A DNA stretch of 64,000 nt from Roseateles depolymerans (GTDB taxonomy: Bacteria; Pseudomonadota; Gammaproteobacteria; Burkholderiales; Burkholderiaceae_C): NCBI RefSeq assembly GCF_003387155.1, contig NZ_QUMT01000002.1:1121694-1185693 (forward strand). Direction: 5' to 3'. Position 1 is the stretch's first letter. Each line of letters opens with the position of its first letter. The position numbers were made by a program, and so were the translations under genes. Under the pieces are notes generated by a model. The model worked only from the letters and a program-made list of their open reading frames with translations, had not been told where the DNA came from and did no database searches. Shown here piece after piece: positions 8,372 to 17,702 of the stretch.

Positions 8372-9405
8372 GGCGCCGCTCCAATCTTCCGGCTGGTCTG
8401 CAAACGGGCCTTGAAGGCCTCCAGATCATGGTCCCCAAAAATCATCGTGCGACGCAGCATCAGCGGCTGCGCAAAGAAAGCATTGCCGCCAGGATTGACC
8501 GTCACCGCCAGATTGAACTTCTGCCGCGTCAGTTGGTCCAGCACCAGCTCATTCGCATCGCCATACGGATAGGCAAACTGCCGCACCGGGCTGTTCAGGC
8601 GCTTCTCCAGCGTGTCCCGCGGAAACACCACTTCCTGCTCGATGTTGCGCAGATAGCGTTCGTCCGTCTCGCCGGCCGTGCGCTCAATCAGGTTGCGGTG
8701 GGTCTTGGAGTGGGACTGGATGTCCATCAATCCGGACGCCGACATCTCCTGCAATTGCGGCCAGGTCAGCGCATCGCCCGCGCCGAGGAAATCGGTGTAG
8801 ACAAACATCGTGGCCGGCAGGCCCAGCTTCTTGAGCACCGGGAATGCAAACCGGTAGACCGATTCATAGCCGTCATCAAAGGTGATCACCACCGACTTGG
8901 CCGGCAGCGGCTGCTTGCCTTCCAGGTACGGCGCCAACTGCCCGAGCTTGAGCACCCGGTAGTTGTTCTTCACCAGCCATTCCATCTGCGCGCTGAAGTT
9001 GGCCGGGGACACGGCCATCTTGCCGCCCACCGTGCCAATGCGGTGATAGCACAGCACCGGCACCGTCTGGTAGCTGCCCGGCCACACACCCACCGGGTTC
9101 TGCGGCTTGAGCGGCACGACCACCGGCTGCCCCGCCTCCAGCCGGGTCAGCCCGCCATTGGCGTCGCTGATCTGCCAGTCGTTGTCTTCGCTGCCCAACA
9201 GGCGGGCCGCCAGCCCGCGCAGCGAATCACCGCTGCTGGGCACATAGATCATCAATCGGTCATTGCGGGCCAGCACCTGGCCGGACAGCGTGGGCTGGTC
9301 CGGCGTGGTGGGCGTGACGGGCGGCTGCGCCGGCGGCGTGGACGTGCATCCACACAGCGCCAGAACCACCGCCGCGCATGCACCCTGCAGGGAGGTCAGT
9401 TTCAT
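8368..9405 (-). CDS. Polysaccharide deacetylase (NodB fold) lipoprotein
   Basis: The 345-residue protein has a lipoprotein signal (LCGC, cysteine about 20). A LysM-like segment follows at about residues 45-105. The NodB-type catalytic domain contains VPVLCYHRIG, the metal-binding ITFDDGY near residue 178 and SHSKTHRNL near residue 233, followed by FAYPYGDAN. Members of this family remove acetyl groups from cell-surface polysaccharides or peptidoglycan in the periplasm or outer membrane. It sits between the kinase and the TPR lipoprotein, overlapping the latter by four bases. In this context it may trim the cell wall for assembly of the secretion apparatus; that role is inference. Confidence 0.85.
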   Translation of the reverse strand: MKLTSLQGACAAVVLALCGCTSTPPAQPPVTPTTPDQPTLSGQVLARNDRLMIYVPSSGDSLRGLAARLLGSEDNDWQISDANGGLTRLEAGQPVVVPLKPQNPVGVWPGSYQTVPVLCYHRIGTVGGKMAVSPANFSAQMEWLVKNNYRVLKLGQLAPYLEGKQPLPAKSVVITFDDGYESVYRFAFPVLKKLGLPATMFVYTDFLGAGDALTWPQLQEMSASGLMDIQSHSKTHRNLIERTAGETDERYLRNIEQEVVFPRDTLEKRLNSPVRQFAYPYGDANELVLDQLTRQKFNLAVTVNPGGNAFFAQPLMLRRTMIFGDHDLEAFKARLQTSRKIGAAP

Positions 9406-9416
9406 GGCGACGGCGC

Positions 9417-12041
9417 TCAGCGGTTGCGGTCGTTGGAAGGATCCTTCGACGACCCGGCGCTCCGGTCCGTCCTGATCACGGTGGCGGGCTTGCCCGACGA
9501 ACTGCTGCGACTGCCCTCTTTCGATCCCGATCCCGACGCCGACTTGCCCTTGGCCGCCGCTGCCGCCAGCGCGGCAGTGGTGCGAATGGTCTCGGGCTTG
9601 CTCTGCCCGGCCGTCAGCGCCTGGCGGTCCTGAAGGGCCTGCGCCATCTGGTCGAAAGCGGCATACAGAAGGCCGAATTCATCCTTGCGCTGCTCGCGGA
9701 TGCGGAAGGCATACCGACCACGGGCAATCTCGCCCAGCGCCTCGTTCATCAGCTTGATCGGGCGCGAGAACCAGTTGCCCACCACATACATAGCGATGGC
9801 CACGGCCAGCACGGTGACAAGCGCCAGGATGGCCATCAGCGTGCGGGACAGCCGCGCGACGCTTTCCAGCGGCCGCTCCGGCAGGCCCAGGGCCACATGC
9901 CCCACCACCTTGTCGTTGTAGGTGATGGCGGTCTCGAAACCCAGCACCGGCTCACGCCCCACCAGGTAACGGGTGCGCTTGACGCCGCCCAGCTCGCCCA
10001 GCACTTCCCCGCTGGGGGTCTGGTAGGCCTTGCCCACCGCATCGGCATTGCTGGACGCGCGCACGATGTTGTCCTTGTCGGACAGCGTGAGACTCTGGAA
10101 GTCCCGCGTCTTCATCATCTCGGCCAGCAGCACGTCCACCGTCACCCAGTCTTCGGCCAGGGCGGGCGTGGCGTTCTGCACGGCGATGAAGCGGGTCAGC
10201 GCGGCACCGGAGTCGGCCACCTGCTGCATCATGGCGCCGTACTGCCGGTCCAGGATGATGGTGCAGGTAATCGCCATCACGATGGCCACGATGGCCGCCA
10301 TCATGGCCGTCCACTTCACCCGCAGCGGGATGATGCGCGGACGGTCCACCGCCTGCGATTCCTCGTCGATCTCGGCCAGCACCCGCGTCAGCGCATCGGC
10401 CAGTTCAGCGCCGCTGGGGAAGCGGTCGTCCGGGGCCTTGGCCAGGCAGCGGTCCACCACCCGGCGCAGCGAAGCGGGAATGTTGGGACGCAGCTTGTTC
10501 AGCGGCGTCGGCTCTTCCTTGGCAATCTTCAGCGCCAGGTTCACCACGCTGTCGCCGGTGAAGGGACGCTGGCCGGTGAGCATCTGGTACATGACGATGC
10601 CCACCGAGAACAGGTCGGCCCGGCCATCGATCTTCTCGCCGTTGATCTGCTCCGGCGACATGTACTGCGGCGTGCCCAGCACGTCGCCCACGCGGGTGCG
10701 CTGTTCGCCTTTGCTGGACTCCATGTGGGCAATGCCGAAGTCCATCACCTTGATGTCCAGCGTGCCCTTGGAGCGGGCGATGTTGCCCGGCTTGATGTCC
10801 CGGTGGACGATGCCCCGCTTGTGCGAATAGTCCAGGGCCCGAGCCAGCTGGATGGACATGACCACCACATCGCGGATGGGCAGCGGCTTGCCGGGTTCCA
10901 GCACGTCGGCCAGCGACTCGCCGTCCAGCAGCTCCATGGCCATGTAGGGACGGCCGTCGATCTCGCCCACATCGTGCACGGTGACGATATTGGGATGGGA
11001 CAGACCGCCCGACGCACGGGCTTCACGCAGGAAGCGGGCGCGGTATTCCTCGTCCTCGCAGAGCGAGGCATGCAGGAACTTGATGGCCACGTCGCGGCCG
11101 ATGCCGGGGTCATGCGCCTTGAACACGCTGGCCATGCCGCCGCGGCCCAGCCGCTCACGGATCTCGTAGCGGCCGACCTGGCGCACCGGCATGTCGGCCT
11201 GCGGGCTGGGCGCGCCGCTGCGGACCACGGGCACGGGCGGGATCAGCGGCCCGCCGGGCAGCGTCGCGGCGCGGAAGGCGGCCTCGGCCTCGGCCTGCAG
11301 GGACGGGTCGAAGTGGGTGGCGGCGAATTCCGAGTCGTCATCGTCGTCGTCCGCCGGCTCATTGATGATGGGCGATTCGAAACGGCGGGTGATGGGCTTG
11401 CTGGGCGGCGGGACCGGTGTCGGCGGGGTCGTCGGGGCCGTCGACGCGGGCGGCGCGCTGGCCAGCGGCGCTGCCACCGAAGCAGCCGGGGCGACCGGTG
11501 CAGCCACCGGAGCCGCCATGCTGGGCGATGCGGAAGGCGTCACAGCCGGAGCACCAGCGGTTGCCACTGCCGGTGCAGCAGCTGGGGCCACAGAAGGCGA
11601 CACCGCCGGAGACACCGCTGGCGAAGCAGCCGCAGCCGCAGCCGCCATGGCCTTGAACGCCGCACCGGGCACAACGACGGTGGAGTCATCACTCGCGGCG
11701 CTGTCCGGAATCCCGGTGGGCAGGGGCGGCGTGGTGGTCAGGTCGAGGTCTGTGGAAGCGTCCGCAGAAGCCGTAGAAGAAGGAGAGGACGTCACAGGCA
11801 AAGCAGTGTCCGCAGGCACAGCTGCGGTGGCAGGGTCAGAGGGTGAGGCAGGCGCCGCAGGCGCTCCAGGCGCCCCAGGCACTGTCGCACGAGGCTCGAC
11901 CCGATTGGCCGCCGTGATCGGCGGCATGCGGTCCAGCGGCATGCCGGCCGGAGTGATCCGGGTCGCATCCGGATCCATCATCGGATCGTCGGCAGGGCTG
12001 GTGCCCTTGTCGGGCTTGGGGAAACCTTCAGGTCGTGACAT
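9417..12041 (-). CDS. Receptor-type Ser/Thr protein kinase with HAMP domain (PpkA-like)
   Basis: The start is the ATG at 12041; a TTG three bases earlier is less likely. Of 874 residues, the first 280 are Pro/Ala/Ser/Thr-rich and probably disordered. The kinase domain spans about 284-560, with glycine loop LGRGGMASV, VAIK, HRDIKPGN, DFG and SPE, so it should be active. One membrane segment lies at about 577-594, then a periplasmic Cache-like sensor of about 140 residues, a second membrane segment near 732-753, a HAMP domain to about 805 and a Ser/Lys-rich cytoplasmic tail. T6SS loci often use Thr phosphorylation by PpkA to trigger firing, but here the sensor and HAMP arrangement resembles a chemoreceptor. 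No PppA phosphatase or Fha protein is in the window. A T6SS-type promoter precedes it. Confidence 0.9.
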   Translation of the reverse strand: MSRPEGFPKPDKGTSPADDPMMDPDATRITPAGMPLDRMPPITAANRVEPRATVPGAPGAPAAPASPSDPATAAVPADTALPVTSSPSSTASADASTDLDLTTTPPLPTGIPDSAASDDSTVVVPGAAFKAMAAAAAAASPAVSPAVSPSVAPAAAPAVATAGAPAVTPSASPSMAAPVAAPVAPAASVAAPLASAPPASTAPTTPPTPVPPPSKPITRRFESPIINEPADDDDDDSEFAATHFDPSLQAEAEAAFRAATLPGGPLIPPVPVVRSGAPSPQADMPVRQVGRYEIRERLGRGGMASVFKAHDPGIGRDVAIKFLHASLCEDEEYRARFLREARASGGLSHPNIVTVHDVGEIDGRPYMAMELLDGESLADVLEPGKPLPIRDVVVMSIQLARALDYSHKRGIVHRDIKPGNIARSKGTLDIKVMDFGIAHMESSKGEQRTRVGDVLGTPQYMSPEQINGEKIDGRADLFSVGIVMYQMLTGQRPFTGDSVVNLALKIAKEEPTPLNKLRPNIPASLRRVVDRCLAKAPDDRFPSGAELADALTRVLAEIDEESQAVDRPRIIPLRVKWTAMMAAIVAIVMAITCTIILDRQYGAMMQQVADSGAALTRFIAVQNATPALAEDWVTVDVLLAEMMKTRDFQSLTLSDKDNIVRASSNADAVGKAYQTPSGEVLGELGGVKRTRYLVGREPVLGFETAITYNDKVVGHVALGLPERPLESVARLSRTLMAILALVTVLAVAIAMYVVGNWFSRPIKLMNEALGEIARGRYAFRIREQRKDEFGLLYAAFDQMAQALQDRQALTAGQSKPETIRTTAALAAAAAKGKSASGSGSKEGSRSSSSGKPATVIRTDRSAGSSKDPSNDRNR

Positions 12042-12080
12042 CAAAACGCCTCGCCGCGGCCGGATGCCGCCTCATGCGCA

Positions 12081-12124
12081 ATGGTCATTGTCTCTCTGTG
12101 CCAAGGCAATGAACCAAAGTCATC
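12081..12124 (-). promoter_or_regulatory. Predicted T6SS-type promoter of the kinase operon
   Basis: On the minus strand GATGACTTTGGTTCATTG (12124-12107) is followed after exactly 18 bases by ATGACCAT (12088-12081), about 40 bases before the ATG. The same two blocks with the same spacing occur upstream of vgrG, the DUF6484 gene and tssA. This copy has the weakest second block. The upstream block may be an activator site and the second a -10 element. Confidence 0.55.
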
Positions 12125-12316
12125 TGACCATTCCGGCACGTCATGCAGCTTTGTAACAACGAACGCTGACCGGGGCTTACCGGCCACCACGCCAGGTCAC
12201 GATGGCTTACCTTTGGTCACGCAGGGACGTTTCCAGGGGTGTCGCGCAGGTGTCAGGGTGCGAGCAGCTCACCTCGCCTGTCGGGCGCGCCTGAGGGTCG
12301 TCCTGGCCCGCTCCGT

Positions 12317-14587
12317 TCAGTTCTGATTGACCTTCGAGCCCTTGAGGGTGATGTCGCCGTCGGCCTTCACATTGACCTTGCCGCTGCCGACGATTTTGAT
12401 GTTGGCCCCCTTGAGCTGGATGTCGCCATTGCTCTTGAGCGTCAGCGACGCCGAGCCGCACTTCAGCACCAGCTCGTCCTTGGCATTGATGACGGCCGTG
12501 GCCTGCGTATTCACGGCGTAATTGGCGCCTGCATCGAAGCTCATGCTGGAGCCGGACTTCACCGAATATTTGGCGCCGGCGCTGCGGCTCATGTTGGCGC
12601 CTGCCTGATGGCTGATGTTCGTGCCAGCGGTGACCGACTTGCTCACCCCGATCGTCTCACTGCTGAGCCCGCCGATGCCCACGATCTTGGCAGCCCCCAC
12701 CTCCTGCATCAGCGCACCGCCCACCAGATGGTTCATGGCAGCGCCCACCGTCAGCGCATAGGCCGCCCCGATGGTCTCTGCCTTGGCCAGCGAGACCGTC
12801 ACCGTCTGGGTCGACCCAAAACTCTGACTGTCCGCGCCGCCCACGGTCAGTGTGTGGGTGCCGGTGACTGCTTCCGTCTGGTTGCCGCCAACCGTCAGGG
12901 ATTCGTTGGCGCCGACGGTCGCGGTGCGATTGGCGCCGACCGCCAGCGACTGGTTCACGCCGATCTTGATCGTCTGGTTGTTGCCCACCGTTTGCTTCTG
13001 GTCGTTGCCGACCGATTCGGTGTCGTCCACATCGATGGTGTCGGTGCGGTTGTTGTGCACCACCAGCGTCTGGTCGTGCTCGATGGTGGACTGCATGTCG
13101 AATTGGCCATGCACGGTGATCATTTCCTTGCCGGCCGTGTCGTCCATCGAGAACTCGTTGTAGCCGGTGGCCTTGTGGCTCTTGGACTTGATGCCGCTCA
13201 CCACACCGCCGGCGGGGAGTGCGAACGGCGGCATCTGCTCGCCGTTGTAGACCCGCCCGGTGATCAGCGGCTGGTCCGGGTCGCCCTCGACGAAGTCGAC
13301 GACCACCTCCTGCCCGATGCGGGGAATCGAAATGCCGCCCCAGCCTTTGCCGGCCCACGGCTGCGACACGCGGATCCAGCACGAGCTTTTTTCATTGCGC
13401 TGCCCGCGTCGGTCCCAGTGGAACTGCACCTTCACCCGCCCGTATTTGTCGGTGAAGATCTCTTCGCCGGAGGGGCCGGTCACGATGGCGGTCTGCGGGC
13501 CGGGTGCTGCGGGCTTGGGCGTGCGCCGCAAGGGCCGGAACTGCTGATCAGCCGGAATCGCAGTGAAGCTGCAACTGAGGCTGGAGTCGCCCGAGCCCGA
13601 CTCGCTGGTGGCCTGCTGCAAGTGCAGCGTGGTGCCGGTGACCAGGTAGTCCGCATTCTGGTCGTCGCGGGGATGGCGGCTCAGCGACAGCCGATGCCCG
13701 GTGCACACGCCCTGCGCATTGCAGCTGGCCTCGAAAGACTGCTGGTAGGCCTGCAACTCGTCCAGGCGGTCCTCGGCATATTGCGATCCGTCGGAAGTCT
13801 GCAGGTAGCCGCCGGGGAAGTCGAAGATCTCGCCGTCGGACAGGTCGTAGTTCCGTGCGCGGGCCTGGTTGGTTTCCAGGGCGCTGGAGGGTTTTTCAAA
13901 GTCGAAGTCGGTGATGACCACCTTGCCGGGCGTCATGCTCTGCACCGCGCTCCAGCGGTCCACGTATTCCTGGGCCGGTGGCGACTGCGATCCGCCGCCA
14001 TAGAACGGCAGCATCTCGCAGTTCGGTGCGCAGTCGTGCGCGCTGGCGGAATCGGTCAGCACCAGCTTGTGGCCGCTGTCGTCGTGGGTGAAGTACCAGT
14101 AGATGCCCTCATGCTCCAGCAGCCGGGCGACGAAGTTGAAGTCGGTCTCGCGGTACTGCACGCAGTAGGTCCAGGTGCGGTAGGGACGCTGGAGGTGGAA
14201 CTCGAATTTTGCGACCGGGTGATCGTCAAACACCGCCTTGACGATGTCCGGCACCGTCTGCTCCTGGAAGATGCGGCAGTCGGCCGTGCGGGTCAGCAGC
14301 CAGAGCCACGGCCGCAGTGTCATCTCGTAGACCGCAAAGCGACCTTCGAAGCCGCGCTGGGCAAAGCGGGTGACGAAGCCGGACAGATGCCGCGGCGCGT
14401 CGTCCCGCAGGGCCACCGTCAGAGCGGCCGTCTTGCCCAGCAGGTCGCTGGCCTGGAGGTCCTTGCGCTCGCTGAGCATCGTGACCTGCGTCTCGCCCAG
14501 CTCGCTCAAGCGCTCCGTGGACACGCATCGATGCAGGCGAAGCACGTCGTCGGCGAGCGGCGTCTTGAGGCGGAAAGGCACGGCCAT
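12317..14587 (-). CDS. vgrG: Type VI secretion tip protein VgrG (TssI)
   Basis: The 756-residue protein is the trimeric spike that caps the Hcp tube. The gp27-like part covers about residues 1-370, with the typical YRETDFNFVARLLEHEGIYW block. The gp5-like OB region follows with DKYGRVKVQFHWDRRG near residue 382 and SQPWAGKGWGG. Residues about 520-650 hold repeated TVGxNxS/T-type strands that form the beta-helix needle, and the end is a DUF2345-like tail with LTLKSNGDIQLKGANIKI. No extra C-terminal effector domain is present. It is divergent from the effector operon at 14794, whose DUF2169 and PAAR-like products probably load on this spike. Confidence 0.95.
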   Translation of the reverse strand: MAVPFRLKTPLADDVLRLHRCVSTERLSELGETQVTMLSERKDLQASDLLGKTAALTVALRDDAPRHLSGFVTRFAQRGFEGRFAVYEMTLRPWLWLLTRTADCRIFQEQTVPDIVKAVFDDHPVAKFEFHLQRPYRTWTYCVQYRETDFNFVARLLEHEGIYWYFTHDDSGHKLVLTDSASAHDCAPNCEMLPFYGGGSQSPPAQEYVDRWSAVQSMTPGKVVITDFDFEKPSSALETNQARARNYDLSDGEIFDFPGGYLQTSDGSQYAEDRLDELQAYQQSFEASCNAQGVCTGHRLSLSRHPRDDQNADYLVTGTTLHLQQATSESGSGDSSLSCSFTAIPADQQFRPLRRTPKPAAPGPQTAIVTGPSGEEIFTDKYGRVKVQFHWDRRGQRNEKSSCWIRVSQPWAGKGWGGISIPRIGQEVVVDFVEGDPDQPLITGRVYNGEQMPPFALPAGGVVSGIKSKSHKATGYNEFSMDDTAGKEMITVHGQFDMQSTIEHDQTLVVHNNRTDTIDVDDTESVGNDQKQTVGNNQTIKIGVNQSLAVGANRTATVGANESLTVGGNQTEAVTGTHTLTVGGADSQSFGSTQTVTVSLAKAETIGAAYALTVGAAMNHLVGGALMQEVGAAKIVGIGGLSSETIGVSKSVTAGTNISHQAGANMSRSAGAKYSVKSGSSMSFDAGANYAVNTQATAVINAKDELVLKCGSASLTLKSNGDIQLKGANIKIVGSGKVNVKADGDITLKGSKVNQN

Positions 14588-14614
14588 GGCGGCTCCAGGG
14601 TAGGCGTGCTGGCG

Positions 14615-14658
14615 ACGGTAGGCCGGCGCATGCCCGCCGCAAAGCGACCAAAGTCATG
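14615..14658 (-). promoter_or_regulatory. Predicted T6SS-type promoter of vgrG
   Basis: The block CATGACTTTGGTCGCTTT (14658-14641, minus strand) is followed after 18 bases by CCTACCGT (14622-14615), 28 bases before the vgrG ATG. TACCGT fits a -10 of the TAnnnT form. The first block is an exact inverted copy of 14720-14737. Confidence 0.65.
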
Positions 14659-14719
14659 CCGGACACCTGCCGCCGGAAATCAGCTTCATGTCCCCTGCTT
14701 CCGCAGCCCTGGGCACCAA

Positions 14720-14763
14720 CATGACTTTGGTCGCTTTACCGCCAGGGAGGCGACTCCTACCGT
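14720..14763 (+). promoter_or_regulatory. Predicted T6SS-type promoter of the effector operon
   Basis: CATGACTTTGGTCGCTTT (14720-14737) is followed after 18 bases by CCTACCGT (14756-14763), 31 bases before the ATG of the DUF6484 gene. Both blocks are identical to those of the divergent vgrG promoter, although the 18 bases between them differ. Confidence 0.65.
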
Positions 14764-14793
14764 GGACCGCGTCCAGTCCGCCAAGGTGTCTCC

Positions 14794-15270
14794 ATGCCCC
14801 CGATTGTTCAAACTTCGCCGTCGCCGCGCCCCTCGGACTCGACGTCGCCGCGTTTCGAGGGCATCGTGATCGGGGTCCTCGTCGGCCTGGTGGACGGCAG
14901 CACGCCGCTGGTGAGTTTCCCCGGCAACCCCACGGCCGAATCGGTTGCGGCCCGCGCGCTGGCGACCCTGCAGCCGTCGGATGTGGGCCGCCGGGTCGGC
15001 TTGATGTTCGAGGAGGGAGACCCCTTGCGCCCGCTGGTCATGGGCTGCATCGCCGCCCCCCAGGCCGGTCGCACCGCCGCGCCCCTGACCGAGGTCGCCC
15101 TGGACGGCCACACGGTCGTGCTGCGCGCCGAGCAACGGCTGGAACTGCGCTGCGGCAAGGCCAGCATCACGCTGGACAAGGACGGTGCGATTGAACTGCG
15201 CGGCGTGAATCTGCTGAGCCGCGCAGTGGGGCGCAACCGCATTCTGGGCGGCTCCATCGATCTGAACTGA
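14794..15270 (+). CDS. DUF6484 domain-containing protein (VgrG-tail-like)
   Basis: A 158-residue protein with the DUF6484 pattern: GVLVGLVDGSTPLVSFPGN followed by VGLMFEEGDPLRPLVMG. Its end, from LRAEQRLELRCGKASITL to GGSIDLN, resembles the last beta-helical turns of VgrG and DUF2345 proteins. Such proteins occur next to T6SS effectors and probably help join cargo to the spike. It is the first gene of the plus-strand effector operon, nine bases before the TIGR02270 gene. It is also divergent from vgrG across a 206-base shared promoter region. Confidence 0.85.
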   Translation: MPPIVQTSPSPRPSDSTSPRFEGIVIGVLVGLVDGSTPLVSFPGNPTAESVAARALATLQPSDVGRRVGLMFEEGDPLRPLVMGCIAAPQAGRTAAPLTEVALDGHTVVLRAEQRLELRCGKASITLDKDGAIELRGVNLLSRAVGRNRILGGSIDLN

Positions 15271-15279
15271 CCGGCCGGT

Positions 15280-16605
15280 ATGCAAGCTGCACGTCCGACT
15301 CATCTCTCGCCCCAATCCCCGGTCCACGTGATCCGGGGCGTCCACCGGCCGGTGGTGGAGCGACATGCGGTCGACTGTGCCTTCCTCTGGGTGCTGCGGG
15401 ACCAGGCGGTGAAGGCGCCGCACTACCGGATGCGCAATCTGCTGAGCCTGGACCGCCGCATCGAGGCCAATCGCGAGGGCTTGGTGCACGCCGGGGATGC
15501 AGGATGGGCGGCGTGCCTGGCCGAATTGGCGCAGGACGAGGAGGATGCGGGCGCGACTTTCGCGGCGGCCCTGGTGGCTTTCTCCACACGCCGGGCCGAT
15601 CACATGCGCCACATCTGCCAATTGGCGGTGGCCACGCCGGGCGGGCAACGCGCGCTGATCTCCGCGCTGGGCTGGCTGCCCTTCGAGCCCATCGCACCGA
15701 TCCTGCAGCGGCTGGCGGCCGGTTCGGAGCCGCGACTGCGCCGGGTCGCCCTGCGGGTGTTGGCGATCCACCGCCGGGATCCGTTTGATGCCCTGAAACA
15801 GGCGCTGACCACCGACGACCCAGACCTACTGGAGGCCGCTGTGCGCGGCCTCGGAGAAAGCGGCCGACAGGACGCGCTGCCGCTCCTGCGGGCCCGCCTG
15901 GATGACGCCGCCGCCCCGGTCCGTGCCACCACGGCCGCCAGCCTGTTGATGCTGGGCGACGCGGATGGCCTGCCGTGGCTGGAACAGGAGGTGATGGAAG
16001 CCGGTCCCGCCGCGACGCCGGCACTGGCGTTGGTGCTGCGGTCGGTGTCCCCAGCGGAAGGCCGGCAGTTGCTGTCCCGCCTGAGCGGCCGGCCGGGGTC
16101 TGAGCGCATGGTCATCGCGGGCACCGGCATGTTGGGGGATCCGCTGGCGATACCCTGGCTCATCAGCCGCATGCAGGACCCACCGCTGGCCCGGCTGGCG
16201 GGCGAGGCGTTTTCGATGATCACCGGCGCGGATCTGGAATACCTGGATCTGGACCTGGACCTGAGCCGGAACGCGGACGCTCAGGTGCCCGAAGGCGAGC
16301 GGGAGAACGAGCACGAAGAGCCGGATGACGACGTCCCTCCGCAGGACCGCCATCTTCCGCTGCCCGACCCCGCTGGTGTGCAGGCCTGGTGGGCGCAGCA
16401 CGAGGCCTCGATGGCCAAGGGCATCCGGCACCTGTGCGGGCGGCCGGTCACGCCCGCGTCCTTGCTGGAGATCCTGCGCACCGGTTACCAGCGGCAACGG
16501 CGCGCAGCGGCGCTGCAATGGGCACTGATGGACCCGGACCGGCCGTTCTTCGATGTGCGCCAACGCAGTGACGCTCAGCAACGGGCGCTGCAGTCATGCA
16601 ACTGA
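15280..16605 (+). CDS. TIGR02270 family HEAT-repeat protein
   Basis: The 441-residue product matches the TIGR02270 family of T6SS-associated proteins of unknown function. It is built largely of HEAT-like helix pairs, for example RLRRVALRVLAIHRRDP, LLEAAVRGLGESGRQDALP and VRATTAASLLMLGDADGLP. After ITGADLEYLDLDLDLSRN comes an acidic stretch (about residues 320-360) and a C-terminal helical region. It overlaps the next gene by ten bases. It may act as an adaptor for effector loading, which is inferred from context only. Confidence 0.85.
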   Translation: MQAARPTHLSPQSPVHVIRGVHRPVVERHAVDCAFLWVLRDQAVKAPHYRMRNLLSLDRRIEANREGLVHAGDAGWAACLAELAQDEEDAGATFAAALVAFSTRRADHMRHICQLAVATPGGQRALISALGWLPFEPIAPILQRLAAGSEPRLRRVALRVLAIHRRDPFDALKQALTTDDPDLLEAAVRGLGESGRQDALPLLRARLDDAAAPVRATTAASLLMLGDADGLPWLEQEVMEAGPAATPALALVLRSVSPAEGRQLLSRLSGRPGSERMVIAGTGMLGDPLAIPWLISRMQDPPLARLAGEAFSMITGADLEYLDLDLDLSRNADAQVPEGERENEHEEPDDDVPPQDRHLPLPDPAGVQAWWAQHEASMAKGIRHLCGRPVTPASLLEILRTGYQRQRRAAALQWALMDPDRPFFDVRQRSDAQQRALQSCN

Positions 16606-17702
16606 TCAACCGCACCCGATTTCCAGGCTCCTGGACCATGGGCTTTGCCCGGGATGGTCGGGAAATCGCGTTTGTGATGGCCAAGGCGACCTATTCGTTT
16701 GACGCGGACACCGGCGAGGTGCGTCCCGCACCGGCTCAGGAAGCCCTGATCCGGGCCGACGAATTCACCGGTGCGCCTGGGCTCAGCGCAGTGCTGCGGG
16801 AGACCGACTACGCCCAATTCAAACCGCGCTGCGATGTGCTGCTGATCGGCCAGGCGCATGCCCCGGCCGGCGCCTTGGTGCGCACGCTGCCGGTGGGTCT
16901 GCGGGTGGGCGGCATGACCAAGGCCTTCAAGGTGTCCGGGGACCGGGTGTGGGAAGCCAGCCTGCTGTCCTGCCGGCCCAGTGCGCCAGAGCCTTTCACC
17001 ACCCTGCCGATCAGCTATGACCGCGCCTTCGGCGGGCTGGACGACTTTGACAAGGAGGCGCCGGTGGCCGCTTATCTGGCCAATCCGGTGGGCCGCGGAT
17101 TCCATCGCAGGAAGGCGGCCGCCTTGGTCGATGGCTCCCCTTTCCCCAATAACGAAGCCATGGATCAGGCGGTGGTGCAGCCGGACGGAGACTATGCGGC
17201 CCTGTCGTTCGGCCCGATGGGACGCCAGTTTGCGGCGCGAGTGGCCTTTGCCGGCACCTACGACGAACAGTGGCAGAAGACCCAGGCGCCCTTCTGGCCG
17301 GAGGACTTCCGGTACGACTACTTCCAGGCCGCGCCCGCAGACCAGCAGATTCCGTATCCCCGGGGCGGCGAGGCGGTGATGCTGAAGCATCTCACCCCCG
17401 GGGGAACGGCATCGTTCGTGCTGCCGGCGCAGACGCTGTCGGTGCTGGCCAATTTCCACAAGGGCGGCGAGCGGGTTTTCGACATGCCGGTGGACACCTT
17501 GGTCATTGAACCAGACCGCGGTCTCTTCACCATGACCAGCCGCGTCGGCATTCCGATGGCGCGCAGCATTTTTGACCTGCGGGAACTGGTGCTGGACACG
17601 GCACAGGCGCTGCGGACACGGCCCTTTCGGAATGGCAAGCCGCATTACCGGGGGCTGGGCGACCTGGTTCGGGCGCGGCGGCGCGGAAAGGCCGTCCGAT
17701 GA
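16596..17702 (+). CDS. DUF2169 domain-containing T6SS effector adaptor
   Basis: The 368-residue protein shows the DUF2169 pattern throughout: an N-terminal NRTRFPGSWTMGF, KATYSFD, then DYAQFKPRCDVLLIGQAH, and a PISYDRAFGG block. DUF2169 proteins are T6SS chaperone/adaptors that link PAAR-like effectors to VgrG. It lies two genes upstream of the DUF4150 effector and overlaps the ketoacyl-synthase-like gene by four bases (ATGA). It is predicted to be cytoplasmic, with no signal peptide or membrane segment. Confidence 0.9.
   Translation: MQLINRTRFPGSWTMGFARDGREIAFVMAKATYSFDADTGEVRPAPAQEALIRADEFTGAPGLSAVLRETDYAQFKPRCDVLLIGQAHAPAGALVRTLPVGLRVGGMTKAFKVSGDRVWEASLLSCRPSAPEPFTTLPISYDRAFGGLDDFDKEAPVAAYLANPVGRGFHRRKAAALVDGSPFPNNEAMDQAVVQPDGDYAALSFGPMGRQFAARVAFAGTYDEQWQKTQAPFWPEDFRYDYFQAAPADQQIPYPRGGEAVMLKHLTPGGTASFVLPAQTLSVLANFHKGGERVFDMPVDTLVIEPDRGLFTMTSRVGIPMARSIFDLRELVLDTAQALRTRPFRNGKPHYRGLGDLVRARRRGKAVR

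Noticed and set aside
9378-11846. 822-codon open frame on the plus strand opposite the Ser/Thr kinase gene
   Set aside because: It is the antisense shadow of a GC-rich gene. The opposite strand encodes a clear kinase with all motifs, and the plus-strand translation is Arg/His/Gly-rich without domains.
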